In this document: positions 18,000 to 28,100 of the stretch, piece by piece
Numbering within the stretch: position 1 is the first letter of the stretch
How the letters are laid out: every line of letters begins with the position of its first letter
Origin: Saprospiraceae bacterium
GTDB taxonomy: Bacteria > Bacteroidota > Bacteroidia > Chitinophagales > Saprospiraceae
Assembly: GCA_016706365.1 (NCBI GenBank)
Contig: JADJJU010000023.1
Span: 259,841-323,840 of the forward strand
DNA length: 64,000 nt
Direction: 5' to 3'
Program-made: the position numbers and the translations under genes
The notes under the pieces: model-generated
Databases searched by the model: none
What the model saw: only the letters and a program-made list of their open reading frames with translations
What the model was told of the DNA's origin: nothing

Positions 18000-19426
18000 A
18001 CCCTTCGGAAGGAAGTAATTTTCTCATCTGAAAACTTAAAATTACTTTCCTTCAGTTGTACAAGATTAGTTGAGGCCGGACTTCCATAAGCTGATTCAGA
18101 TTCCCATTTAACTACTAATTCATAAGGACTTATATTGCCTAAAAATGCAAAACATGCCGGGAAATCCTGCACAAATTGATAGTGATCCATGTAGATAAGT
18201 CTGGGATCAAACTCTACTTTTTTCAGATAAAGAAATTCTTTATTGTTTGCAGTAGTGTCAAGAATAAATTGGTCTGAGACCTGGCCTCCTATGGTGAGCC
18301 TTTTCCCGCTTCTGATCCAAAATTCTTTGAATTCCTCATCATACCAGCTAATCAACTGAGGATCATCCAGATGCATTTGGTTGCCGGGTGCTTCAATGAA
18401 AATAGCTTCCTGTTTCCCATTCTCCTCATCTTTGTAGTATGCAATCAGGGAACCGTTTTTGAATGCAAGAACGAATTCAAGTCCGTTCTTAAAGGCCTTA
18501 CTCTTAAAACCTACATATGGATTTTTCGAATGAATAAATACTTCTAGTTTGGAGGATCCTTCATCGGGAATGATACACTCAAACGTTAATTCCCTGTCAA
18601 ATTCATAAGTTCTGGGCTGATATTCAAGGCCATCCATTTTATCGAAATTTTGCCATGTCTCCCATTTGGCTTCTCTCAATAAACCTCTGGTTTCATCATA
18701 TCTTTCTGCCTGTGAATTGCCACCCCCACCACTATATATCTCCAAATCCTCCACTGTAACTTTATTGAGTTCATACTCGAGATAAGTGACATTTAAGGAG
18801 TACCTGGAACCGTCCTCCAGCCGAATCTCTGAACCAAAAAGAAATTGTTCGGGGCTGATGTAACTGGCTTCCACTAATGGAAGCGGAAAAATACTGGTAG
18901 CAGTATTAAATGGCGTATGCAACATGCGGGCATCAAATGATTCTTTTGAAAGCCAGACCGTGCGCTCAGAGTAATCGTCAAGGACACCCTTGTATTCTTC
19001 TACAAGGTATCCCGCCATGTCTGTTTGACGACCAGTGGATTTCACATAGTCCCAGAATACAGCTGCATCCATGTCAAATTCAACTTTGTCCAGATTTCTT
19101 CCGGGGATACTTGCCTCTCTGATTATTGCTCGTTTGTTGTTATTAACTTCTGTCAGAAGTATGTTTGATCCATCCTGAAAACATACCATCAGGTCATCAT
19201 CTTCCAAAAATGGAGTGATCTTAGTAAAGCCGGCATATTTGTCTTTACTGTTGTATAGTACAATGATTGTTCCGCTCGGAATACCAGGTGTAGAATATAT
19301 ATACTCTATTCTGTAATCAAAATAGAAAGTCATGTTGGGGCCGGCTTGCTGTGCGATAAGCACATTTCCTGACAAAGCACCAATCAGAAGTAATATAAGT
19401 CTACACAAAAGTTTTTTCATTCTCAA
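17990..19426 (-). CDS. Exported protein with two tandem similar domains (DUF4412-like)
   Basis: A 478-residue protein with a signal peptide (LLCRLILLLIGALSGNVLIA). The mature part appears to be two versions of one domain. Half one (residues ~30-230) runs MTFYFDYRIEYIYSTP, GTIIVLYNSKDKYAGFTK, DLMVCFQDGSNILLTE and LNVTYLEYELNKVTVEDLEI. Half two (residues ~265-470) runs TYEFDRELTFECIIPDEGSS, LEVFIHSKNPYVGFKS, EFVLAFKNGSLIAYYKDEEN and YLKKVEFDPRLIYMDHYQF. Each starts with a strand pair, then the K/N-x-x-Y-x-GF motif, then a DG/NGS turn. This pattern resembles DUF4412, a periplasmic, beta-rich family of unknown role. Assignment to the family is tentative. The gene converges with the phosphatase-like gene. 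Confidence 0.65.
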   Translation of the reverse strand: MRMKKLLCRLILLLIGALSGNVLIAQQAGPNMTFYFDYRIEYIYSTPGIPSGTIIVLYNSKDKYAGFTKITPFLEDDDLMVCFQDGSNILLTEVNNNKRAIIREASIPGRNLDKVEFDMDAAVFWDYVKSTGRQTDMAGYLVEEYKGVLDDYSERTVWLSKESFDARMLHTPFNTATSIFPLPLVEASYISPEQFLFGSEIRLEDGSRYSLNVTYLEYELNKVTVEDLEIYSGGGGNSQAERYDETRGLLREAKWETWQNFDKMDGLEYQPRTYEFDRELTFECIIPDEGSSKLEVFIHSKNPYVGFKSKAFKNGLEFVLAFKNGSLIAYYKDEENGKQEAIFIEAPGNQMHLDDPQLISWYDEEFKEFWIRSGKRLTIGGQVSDQFILDTTANNKEFLYLKKVEFDPRLIYMDHYQFVQDFPACFAFLGNISPYELVVKWESESAYGSPASTNLVQLKESNFKFSDEKITSFRRVKK

Positions 19427-19829
19427 ATTTTTGCAAATGTACTGAATAGTGATTTGAATGATTAAAAGAACACTCAGAACCAGAACTCCATTTCATAGAA
19501 ATACCGTAGTACTAGTATAACGATCCCAATTGAATTTCGTATTACCATAAAGAATAATCATCCTTTTTACTTTGTACGTAATTTTAGTACTATTTTCTAA
19601 AGTGTTTCTGTTAAAATTGTATGAAAATTATTTACGTAATGGACTAGTAATGAATAGGTAAATATACATTTCATATTAAATTAAAGGAACACCTGGTGGC
19701 TTGCAATCAGGGAAGAGTATGGTTATTAAGTTATTTTCGATTTCATAGGGGTTTAATAAATGAGATATTACCTACATTTGACAAATTAATTTTTTACAGT
19801 TTATTAAAGCATCACCACATACAGTTCTT
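19427..19829. other. A+T-rich divergent intergenic region
   Basis: About 400 bases between the divergent DUF4412-like and sigma-factor genes. Short palindromic words occur (GTAGTACTAGTATAAC near 19507 and two GTAC/TAGTAC words near 19575-19590), but no repeat family, RNA or gene is recognisable. Promoters of both genes must lie here. Confidence 0.4.
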
Positions 19830-20342
19830 TTGGATCTTCTCCAGCAACAGGATGAAAAGTCATTTGACTATTTGTATGAGAATTACGGTGGAGCCCTTTA
19901 TAGTGTAATTTTACGGGTAGTGAAGCAGGAACTTGATGCAGAAGAGATTTTGCAGGAAGCTATGATTAACATTTGGAAGAATCTTTCTACATATGATGCA
20001 GACAAAGGCTCGATATTTACCTGGATGTTAAATATTGCACGAAATAAAGCAATTGACTATACCCGATCTAAAAGGTTTAAGCAAAAAAACCAAACTATAG
20101 AACCTAACGTAGATATTGGTCAACAAGCGCAATTGAACATTGAGGTGATCGATTTGAAAGATGTTGTTGCTGATTTAGGACAAGAGTATAGAGAAGTACT
20201 GGAGAATGTATATTTTTCAGGCTACACCCATGAGCAAACTTCCGAAATGCTGGGAATCCCACTAGGCACAGTCAAAACACGAGTCAGAAAAGCCATAATG
20301 ATCTTGCGGGATTTTTATAAAGTAAATATGACCGAATTGTGA
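19830..20342 (+). CDS. ECF-family RNA polymerase sigma factor
   Basis: A ~170-residue sigma-70 family protein. Region 2 (residues ~10-85) includes SFDYLYENYGGALYSVILRV, the core-binding AEEILQEAMINIWKN, and the -10-recognising KGSIFTWMLNIARNKAIDYTRS. Region 4 (residues ~115-165) includes LGQEYREVLENVYFSGYTHE and the helix-turn-helix QTSEMLGIPLGTVKTRVRKA. There is no ATG before the conserved N-terminus. The TTG at 19830 is used here, and the true start could lie upstream at another weak codon. The stop overlaps the GTG of the following anti-sigma gene by four bases, so the pair is translationally coupled. It likely directs transcription of a stress or envelope regulon when released. Confidence 0.9.
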   Translation: MDLLQQQDEKSFDYLYENYGGALYSVILRVVKQELDAEEILQEAMINIWKNLSTYDADKGSIFTWMLNIARNKAIDYTRSKRFKQKNQTIEPNVDIGQQAQLNIEVIDLKDVVADLGQEYREVLENVYFSGYTHEQTSEMLGIPLGTVKTRVRKAIMILRDFYKVNMTEL

Positions 20343-21193
20343 ACATAGGTGAATACATAGCTTCAGGGATTTTGGAATCATACGTTTTAGGACAGTTGTC
20401 CTCCAGCGAGATGAAAGCTGTAGAAGATATGGCCGCCAAATACCCCGCTGTTAAGCAAGAGCTAATCGCTATTGAATCAGGACTGGAAGCTTTTGCTATG
20501 AATATGCAGGTAAAGCCACCCGCCCATCTTAAAAACAAAATTAAAGCTGAGTTATTTAGTCAGGCAAGTCCATCATTTAAGTCTGATTCTAAACCTGAAA
20601 TCAAAATCTCCCCTGATACTACTGCCTCTCCTGATACCTCAATTATCAGACAATTGAAATTCTATAAGCTGGCATTCGCAGCATCTGTAGCTTTGTTAAT
20701 AGGTAGTGCAGTGCTTAATGTTATTCTGGCAACCCAGTCATCAGAAATAGATGATAGTAATAAGGAATTAATGGTTCAGAACAAAGAAATGATAGATGAG
20801 CTATCAGCTGAACGCGAAAAGTCAGTTGCATTGAATGAAATCTGGAACAATGTTTCAGAACCTGGTATGCAATCTCTTACATTAGACGGTCAGGCAATTG
20901 ATCCGACAGCTTCTGCCAGAGTTTACTGGAATTCAAGTTCTGGTCAGGTCTTCATTTATCCCGTTAATCTTAAAACACCACCTGCTGGTCATCAATATCA
21001 GCTTTGGGCAATTGTGGATGGTGTACCTGTAGATGCCGGAGTTTTTGATGTGGCATCAGGAATCGCCGGTATCCAACGAATGAAATCTTTTAATGCTGCC
21101 TCCGCGTTTGCAGTCACCCTGGAAGTCGAAGGCGGAAGCCCAACTCCAACACTCGAACAAATGTATGTCATGGGTGCTGTGAAAGATATTTAA
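20339..21193 (+). CDS. RskA-like transmembrane anti-sigma factor
   Basis: A 284-residue protein starting with GTG 20339, inside a GTGA overlap with the sigma gene. Residues 1-75 form a cytoplasmic anti-sigma domain (IASGILESYVLGQLSSSEMK). A single TM helix lies at ~111-131 (LAFAASVALLIGSAVLNVIL), followed by a short coiled coil. The periplasmic RskA C-terminal domain covers residues ~165-284 (ARVYWNSSSGQVFIYPVNL, GHQYQLWAIVDGVPVDAGVF, FAVTLEVEGGSPTPT). It should hold the ECF sigma factor at the inner membrane and release it on a periplasmic signal, in the manner of RskA/SigK. The C-terminal domain is complete. The signal it senses is unknown. Confidence 0.92.
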   Translation: MNIGEYIASGILESYVLGQLSSSEMKAVEDMAAKYPAVKQELIAIESGLEAFAMNMQVKPPAHLKNKIKAELFSQASPSFKSDSKPEIKISPDTTASPDTSIIRQLKFYKLAFAASVALLIGSAVLNVILATQSSEIDDSNKELMVQNKEMIDELSAEREKSVALNEIWNNVSEPGMQSLTLDGQAIDPTASARVYWNSSSGQVFIYPVNLKTPPAGHQYQLWAIVDGVPVDAGVFDVASGIAGIQRMKSFNAASAFAVTLEVEGGSPTPTLEQMYVMGAVKDI

Positions 21194-21635
21194 TATCTGC
21201 CAAATTACCTCTTAGTTATTTTGAATGTGATGTTTTCTTCGCCTCGGTCTCGAAAGGTGATGTTTTTTCATGGAATTAACCATGAAAAAGTGATGTCTTA
21301 CCACCTTAATCGGCTTTGGCTAAAAGTAATAAGGTGATGTGCTTCGCAAGTTCTCAAGTATGATTCTATTATCTAATCCAGCTGTATTTGTGGTGAGACA
21401 GGCGCAAAGAAGTGCCCAAATTTTGCTTCAAAGCTTTTACACATTTATTTGGCTGTTAGGTTTTCGCGGGCAGTTTACACCTTAACGCCTCAACTTCTTA
21501 ATGCCTTAACAAGCTGTTTCCCTGCCTGTTAACTAATCTCCTCAACTCTTACACTTTCCGCTTGTTTCGGCTAAACGCTTTAACGGGCTGTTGCCCCGGC
21601 TGTGACCGATTAACCGATTACCCAATCAAACAGGA
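21194..21635. repeat. Complex repeat region between convergent genes
   Basis: Two repeat styles share this 440-base gap. At 21227-21339 four GTGATGT words (at 21227, 21257, 21290 and 21334) alternate with small hairpins, such as TTTTTTCATGG/CCATGAAAAAG and CACCTTA/TAAGGTG. At 21447-21635 word-like degenerate repeats appear, with GGCTGTT or GGCTGT words at several points and units such as CCTTAACGCCTCAACTTCTT and GACCGATTAACCGATTACCC. No gene is seen. Confidence 0.7.
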
Positions 21636-22287
21636 TCACACCAGCCTCGCAATAGCTGTCACATTCCCCGACACCTTTTGACCCAATTGTACTATGATTT
21701 CCGTATTCAAAGGCACAAAAATGTCAACTCTCGATCCAAATTTAATGAAATCCGAATTCCTGACCCTGAATTACAGTATCACCTTCTCTGGAGTAACAAA
21801 CAATTCTTCTGGCTAAAGCGCCTGCTATTTGCCGGAGTAAAATTCTGGCACCGTTTGATGCTCTAAGTCCCAGGCTTGTCCTTTCATTATCTGTTGAAGA
21901 TTTTGGATGCCATGCTACGAGATATTTACCGGGATGATATTTATAATATTCCACTTCTGAGTCCAGTGGTATTCTGTTCACATGAACATTTATTGGAGAC
22001 ATAAATATAGAAATCTGCATGCAGTCTTCCTGCAGCCACTCAGATTCATGTGTTTTTTCTATCACCACAATTTTACCATCAGCAGGAGCATACAGTACTT
22101 TTTTTTCCTGAACAGAAATGCTTCTCTGAGGATTTCTGAAGAATTGTAGAATTGTAATCCATAGCAATATAGCCAGCAAAATAGAAGCCCATTGAAATGC
22201 AGGAAATACATATACTCCGAGAATAATCAAAACTATGTTTGCCAGAGTGACAATTATAATGCTGGGCCATCCCTCCTTATGAATCAT
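21636..22287 (-). CDS. psd: Phosphatidylserine decarboxylase proenzyme, frameshifted near its 3' end
   Basis: Decarboxylates phosphatidylserine to phosphatidylethanolamine, the step after CdsA and PssA. The N-terminus has two TM segments (IIIVTLANIVLIILGVYVFP and the next). The domain then shows VLYAPADGKIVVIE, ISIFMSPINVHVNRIP and the substrate-loop residues YKYHPGKYLVAWHPKSS. In the present reading the frame stops at 21742 after EGDTVIQGQEFGFH. Removing one T from the TTT (AAA on the plus strand, 21748-21750) restores GFIKFGSRVDIFVPLNTE, including the self-cleaving G-S pair that forms the pyruvoyl group, and the protein ends at 21636. The short type (~216 residues) is complete apart from this indel. 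It lies 11 bases after cdsA. Confidence 0.85.
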
Positions 22288-22298
22288 TGAGAATAATT

Positions 22299-23138
22299 TT
22301 AATATACCAGTAAAATATAAAACACTGCGAAAGGAATCAGGAAGAGATAGGAATCAAAACGATCCAGCAGCCCGCCATGCCCGGGCAAAATCGTACCTGT
22401 ATCTTTGGCTGCAAAACTCCGCTTGAACATGGATTCAATCAAGTCTCCAAATGTTCCAAAAACTACGACTATTATGGCCAGCACTATCCAGTCTCTCAAA
22501 GGAAATAAATGGAAAATCAAATATATGGGATAAGATGCGAGAATCGTTAGGATTGCGCCGCCCCAAAATCCTTCCCAGGTCTTCTTTGGAGAAATTCGCT
22601 CAAAAAGTAAGCGTTTGCCTATTGCAGAGCCTACCAGAAATGCACCTGTATCGTTTATCCATGTCAATATTAATAATCCTAATGCAGCAGTATAATCATA
22701 CTGACCGTCCTTGAAACTTACAAATAATATTAATACACATGGAATGGTCACATAGAAGACTCCTGTGAGCGCATAGGATATCATCAAAAAGGGTTTCTCG
22801 ATTTTCGAGGCAAGTACCACTATATAATACATTGAGATAAAAAGAAAGAAAATAGTTATGAGTGGAAATAATCTGTTGTAGTCAACCCAGGCAGGATCCA
22901 ATAAATAAAATGCAATTGCAAAATAGGGTATAAGTCCTAACAAAACATTTCCATAAATGCGTCTTGAATACCTTTTTTGCAATGTGCCATGAAACAAGAG
23001 GGTATGAAATTCATACAAACATCCTGCACAAATCAACCCGAATATGGCAACAAAAGCATATTTATTTAATAAAATGGCAGTCAGTATAATACCAACAAAC
23101 AGGAAAGCAGTTATGGCTCTTTTTTGTAGATTTTTCAT
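22299..23138 (-). CDS. cdsA: Phosphatidate cytidylyltransferase (CDP-diglyceride synthase)
   Basis: A 279-residue inner-membrane enzyme that makes CDP-diacylglycerol from phosphatidic acid and CTP, supplying phosphatidylserine/ethanolamine and phosphatidylglycerol synthesis. It has about eight TM helices. The KKTWEGFWGG motif (residues ~186-195) and the family signature DLIESMFKRSFAAKDTGTIL with PGHGGLLDRFDS (residues ~233-265) are intact. The gene sits 11 bases upstream of psd on the same strand, a two-step phospholipid operon. The CPBP protease gene ends 82 bases upstream and may share the transcript. Confidence 0.96.
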   Translation of the reverse strand: MKNLQKRAITAFLFVGIILTAILLNKYAFVAIFGLICAGCLYEFHTLLFHGTLQKRYSRRIYGNVLLGLIPYFAIAFYLLDPAWVDYNRLFPLITIFFLFISMYYIVVLASKIEKPFLMISYALTGVFYVTIPCVLILFVSFKDGQYDYTAALGLLILTWINDTGAFLVGSAIGKRLLFERISPKKTWEGFWGGAILTILASYPIYLIFHLFPLRDWIVLAIIVVVFGTFGDLIESMFKRSFAAKDTGTILPGHGGLLDRFDSYLFLIPFAVFYILLVY

Positions 23139-23220
23139 TTATTTCCCTTCAACGGGTTCGCAAATATGGAAAATTGAGCAGACATATTCTAAGTTACTTG
23201 CAAGCTCGAACAACATCTCA

Positions 23221-24096
23221 TCAAATCTCCGCTGTATCAGATACAGGTTTTCCCCATTTCTTAATTAAATAAATGAGTGTTAGGGTGATCCCGAGTGATA
23301 CCAGTGCGCCTGAACAGGGAATAGCAAATTCAGCGTCCAAATCTATATCTGTGATCTTTTTCTCATATAAATAATACATAATAACCTGAAATGCATTATT
23401 AATAAAGTGAACCAATATGGCAAGCCAAAGAGATCCTCCCAACCAGAACAAGTATCCCAATAAAGCTCCCAAAAACATTCGCGGAAAAAATCCCTGAAAC
23501 TGAAAATGGATGGCACTGAAAATAATGGCAGAAAGCCAGATGGCCGTTTGCGGACGTTTTAAGTGTTCTGCAAGTCTCTTTTGTATAACTCCTCTGAAAA
23601 GTAACTCTTCTCCTATGGCAGGCAATACGCCTATCAATAAAATATTAAAGATCAAATCCTGAATATTATCCATGACCAGAATTTGCTTGATGAGGGATTT
23701 TCCTTCTTCTTCCATTTTTAACATCCATTCAGGCATAGGAAGCAGCTGATTAAGCTGGTAGCTATATTGAATAAAAATGGAAATAGTAAAAATGGACATC
23801 AACGATAAAAAAACAATTCGGGCAGATGCAAAACTTAACAAGCCCATTTCTCTGCCAGCTTCTTTCCGGAATATGATATATGAAAATAGTAAAGCAGGAA
23901 TAATGAAGATCGTAATCTGCTGGACGACAAGTAATAGTTTGGTAGTTTGAATATTGTCACTTCCGGAAGCCATTATTCCATAACTAATTAGCCCACCGAG
24001 GGACATTCCCAGAAAAAGACATAGCAGCAGGGTCAACAATTCTTTTGCGGGGGAGTTTTGCTTGTAAGAAAAGGGAAGGGTATCTTGATCGCTCAT
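23221..24096 (-). CDS. CPBP-family intramembrane glutamic/metallo-protease
   Basis: A 291-residue polytopic membrane protein with the Abi/CAAX-like (CPBP) domain in its second half. The motif EELLFRGVIQKRL gives E163, E164 and R168. Motif two is SAIIFSAIHFQFQG with H197, and motif three VHFINNAFQ with H230 and N234. All four conserved catalytic-motif residues are present. Bacterial members are linked to membrane-protein processing or bacteriocin immunity. The role here is not predictable. The gene is divergent from pdxJ with only 17 bases between start codons, so one or both promoters lie inside the coding DNA. Confidence 0.9.
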   Translation of the reverse strand: MSDQDTLPFSYKQNSPAKELLTLLLCLFLGMSLGGLISYGIMASGSDNIQTTKLLLVVQQITIFIIPALLFSYIIFRKEAGREMGLLSFASARIVFLSLMSIFTISIFIQYSYQLNQLLPMPEWMLKMEEEGKSLIKQILVMDNIQDLIFNILLIGVLPAIGEELLFRGVIQKRLAEHLKRPQTAIWLSAIIFSAIHFQFQGFFPRMFLGALLGYLFWLGGSLWLAILVHFINNAFQVIMYYLYEKKITDIDLDAEFAIPCSGALVSLGITLTLIYLIKKWGKPVSDTAEI

Positions 24097-24113
24097 TTAA
24101 ATAATTATAATGT

Positions 24114-24833
24114 ATGAAGACTCGTCTCAGCGTAAATATAAATAAGGTTGCGTTGCTCAGGAATTCCCGACTTGGAAATTATCCGGATTTATTTCAATTT
24201 GCCAAAGATTGCGAACATTTCGGTGCTCAGGGCATCACAATTCATCCTCGTCCCGATCAAAGACATATTCGGTATTCTGATGTTCCCATATTGAAAGCTC
24301 TGGTGACTACAGAATTGAATATTGAAGGAAATCCTACCCCTGACTTTGTAAATTTAGTCCTGGATACACTTCCGGCTCAATGCACACTGGTCCCGGATGC
24401 TGAAAATGTACTTACCTCAGATAGTGGCTGGGATACTATTCGAAATAAATCTTTACTGCGCGATACAGTAGACCGCTTGCATAATGCAGGTATACGCGTT
24501 TCATTATTTGTGGATCCCATTCCTGAAATGGTGAATGGAGCCAAAGAAACAGGAGCGGATTGCGTCGAGTTTTATACCGGAGATTACGCGAAACTATTCT
24601 CAATTGACAGAGAAAAAGCAGTGGCTCCTCACATTGAAGCAGCTTTGATAGCTAATGATGTAGAGCTTATGATAAATGCAGGACATGATCTGAACCTGAA
24701 AAACCTTGCATATTATAAGTCCGCCATTCCCAATCTGGCAGAAGTGTCTATTGGCCATGCTATTGTTGCGGATGCGTTATATTATGGTATAGAGAATGTA
24801 ATACAGATGTACTTGCATCAATTGAAAACTTAA
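24114..24833 (+). CDS. pdxJ: Pyridoxine 5'-phosphate synthase
   Basis: A 239-residue cytoplasmic TIM-barrel enzyme that condenses 1-deoxy-D-xylulose 5-phosphate with 3-amino-2-oxopropyl phosphate in DXP-dependent vitamin B6 synthesis. N9 (SVNINKVALLRN), H44 and the following ITIHPRPDQRHIRYSD loop, E72 (ELNIEGNP), the TLVPDAENVLTSDSGWD segment, INAGHDLNLKN, and the phosphate-binding EVSIGHAIVADAL are the family landmarks. The length is normal. The gene stands alone, divergent from the CPBP protease gene. Confidence 0.96.
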   Translation: MKTRLSVNINKVALLRNSRLGNYPDLFQFAKDCEHFGAQGITIHPRPDQRHIRYSDVPILKALVTTELNIEGNPTPDFVNLVLDTLPAQCTLVPDAENVLTSDSGWDTIRNKSLLRDTVDRLHNAGIRVSLFVDPIPEMVNGAKETGADCVEFYTGDYAKLFSIDREKAVAPHIEAALIANDVELMINAGHDLNLKNLAYYKSAIPNLAEVSIGHAIVADALYYGIENVIQMYLHQLKT

Positions 24834-25148
24834 AATTGCCTGTAAGGTATAATTCCGATAGCTCACACTTTTTGACCTCACTTTCCTCTTTTTCCATTTC
24901 TGAAATCTCCTGAATTGCATTTTGCGTGCTTATATGTTGATTAGCAATATTCTGTAATTGATCGCGTCACAATTGCCAAACATTATCCTGTATTTGATTA
25001 AAAAAGACATTATTTTTTCAATATAAGAATGCGAAATATGTTAAAGTTTTTTTCATAGATTTACATGGAATTAACATTGCTATTGTAGGGGCACTATTCT
25101 GTGAGGCGTGTCAATATAATAGATCATAAATCACCTAAAACGAGTCGT
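24834..25148. other. Upstream region of the first SusC gene
   Basis: About 315 bases of A+T-rich DNA. A weak match to the Bacteroidota -7 element, TAGATTTA at 25056-25063, lies about 90 bases before the ATG of the SusC gene. No clear -33 element or other structure is seen. Confidence 0.35.
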
Positions 25149-28100
25149 ATGGAAAAACTCTACTTGATTTTGCTGGGCATCTTATGTCTGGCTTCCACTT
25201 CCCTGGTCGCTCAGATTCAGGTAACAGGAACAGTAACTGACCCCAACGGAGAGCCGTTGATCGGTGCTGGTGTAACTATTAAAGGTACCGCGCAAGGTAC
25301 AATAACTGATTTTTCTGGTATGTATTCAATTACAGTCCCTGATGGAAGTACTGTATTGGTTTTTAGCTACACAGGCTACACACAGGCCGAACGTGCAGTA
25401 GGTACTGATACTAAAATTGATTTTACGCTTCAGGAAGGAATACTTCTTGGCGAAACCGTAGTGACAGCGCTCGGTATCTCCAGGGATAGAAGTCAATTAG
25501 GATATGGGGTTGCTGAAATCAGCTCCCAGGAATTGACACGGGCTAAAACAACAAACGTGACCAACTCACTTGCCGGTAAAGTGGCAGGTGTTAGAGTTCA
25601 GGGTTCAGGTGGATCTTTTTCTGGTTCAAGTATTATTATTCGTGGTTTGACGACTTTTACACAAAGCAATCAACCATTATTTGTAGTAGATGGAATTCCA
25701 ATTGATAACTCAGGTGGCGGAAACCCACTTCAGAATGGACCGGTGAATTCTAACAGAGCAATAGATATCAATCAGGAAGATGTGGAGAATGTGACTGTTC
25801 TTAAAGGCCCTGCAGCGGCAGCTCTTTATGGATCTCGTGCATCTAATGGCGTTATCCTAATTACAACGAAAAAAGGAGCTAAAGGCAGAAAAGGTACGGT
25901 TACTTACAGCACTTCATATGCTTGGGATCAGGTAAACAGAACTCCTGATTATCAGAATGAATATGCGCAGGGTACAGGTGGTAATTATAATAATACATCT
26001 TTTGCTTCCTGGGGTCCTCAGATTGCCGGCCAAACTGTAACCAACTGGTTTGGAGAGCAGGAAACTTTAGCAGCTTATCCTGATAATGTTAATGACATCT
26101 TCCAAACAGGAAGTAATATGCAACATAATTTAAGTTTTGCAGGGGGTTCTGACAGATCTTCTTACAGACTTTCTTATGGGTACTTAGATGAAACAGGTAT
26201 TCTTCAAAATAATAGATTGAAGAGACACAACCTGACATTTAATGCAAATTCTCAAATTAATGACCGATTATTAGTTTCAACATCTGCAACTTATACAAAT
26301 AATGCATCTACCAGATCTCAACAAGGGAATCAATTATCAAATCCTTTGTTTAGAGGTTGGTTTATTCCAAGGTCATATGATTTGACAAATTTGCCGTTTG
26401 AAGATGCAGTAGGTAACCAAAGATATTTCGGAGGTGAGGATCATGTTTACTGGACATTAAAGCATAATAGATTTAATGATGAAATCAACCGTATTTATGG
26501 AAATGTAGCGGTGCGATATGATTTCACAAGCTGGTTGTCCGGTGAGTATAAAATTGGTGTGGATATGTTTGACTACGTTAGAAGAGGATATGACCAGATT
26601 GGAGCCAGAGGTGGAGCTAACACATCAGCAAATACTTTAGGAGGAATTTTAGAAGGCAATGATTTATCTAGTAATCTCAACTCATATTTGACGTTTACTG
26701 CTACCAAGCAATTGACTGACGATTTGAATTTTGTATTTTTATTAGGTACCGAGGCGTTCAAAAATCGTCGTGAAAACACTCAGGTTATTGGTCGTGGTTT
26801 AGTAGTACGTGATTTCCAAAGAATCACTAATACTTCCACTTTCAATCCGACATATGCATCTGCAGAAACTCGCCTTGTTGGTGTATTTGCTGATGCCTCT
26901 CTTAGTTACAAGAATTTTCTGAATTTAAACCTGACTGCCCGTAATGACTGGTCATCAACATTTAATGAAGAAAACAGATCTTATTTTTACTACGCGGTAG
27001 CAGCTGCATTGAACATTTTGGAGCTTCAGCCAAGTTGGAAAGGTGGGTTCGTAAACAGTGCTAAATTGCGTACAAATTATGCACAAGTGGGTAAACCGGC
27101 TGGCGCATATTCAACTGAAACCTATTTCGGAATTGGTGGATCAGCTGATGGATTTGGACCTCAAATCATTTATCCTTTCGGTGGTTTAACAGGACTTACA
27201 CTGGGTAATGGTGCGGGTAATCCTTTGATTGGTCCTGAGTTCACTACAAATTTTGAGATTGGAACTGATATATCTCTTTGGGACAATAGAGTGAACCTTG
27301 AATTTACCTGGTACAACCAAAAGTCCAAGGATATTATTCTTGCAGCTCCTTCCGCTCCATCTTCTGGTATTTCATCTTTCATTAGAAATGCAGGCGAGAT
27401 AGATAATAAGGGTATTGAACTAGGGTTGAGTGTTACCCCACTTAGAACTAATGTTGGCACATGGACAGTAGGACTTAACTTTACACAATTTACCTCCACG
27501 GTAACTGCATTATCTGAAGGTGTATCCAATATATTCCTTGGAGGATTCGTTACTCCTAACATTAGACTTGTAGAAGGGGATGACTTTGGACAAATTTATG
27601 GTAATAAATATCTGCGAAATGCTGATGGAAGAATTCTCTTGAATGCTAATGGATTGCCTAGAATTACTACAGGAGTTGAAAAAATTGGAAATCCTAACCC
27701 CGATTGGTTGATGGGTGTAACAAATACCTTAACTTTTGGTGGTTTTACTTTTGATTTCCTATTGGATATCAAAAAAGGTGGAGAGATCTATTCCAGAAAT
27801 ATTGCAGATTTGGAAAGAAACGGAGTAGCAGCTTCTACAGCCGAATTCCCAAGATATAATGCTGATGGAACACCAAATCTTGCTTACAAATTCGATGGAT
27901 TACTTCCTGACGGAAGCGAGAACAACGTGTTTGTTACAGCTGAACAATACTATGGAAATAGCGGGAAATATGTTGCAGCTGAAGGTTACATTTATGGAAC
28001 ATCATGGTTTAGAATTAGAGAGGCTTCTATTTCTTACAGAATACCGAAGAAAGTCCTGGGCAATCTGCCATTTAGTGGAATAGAGATAGGTGCTTTTGGA

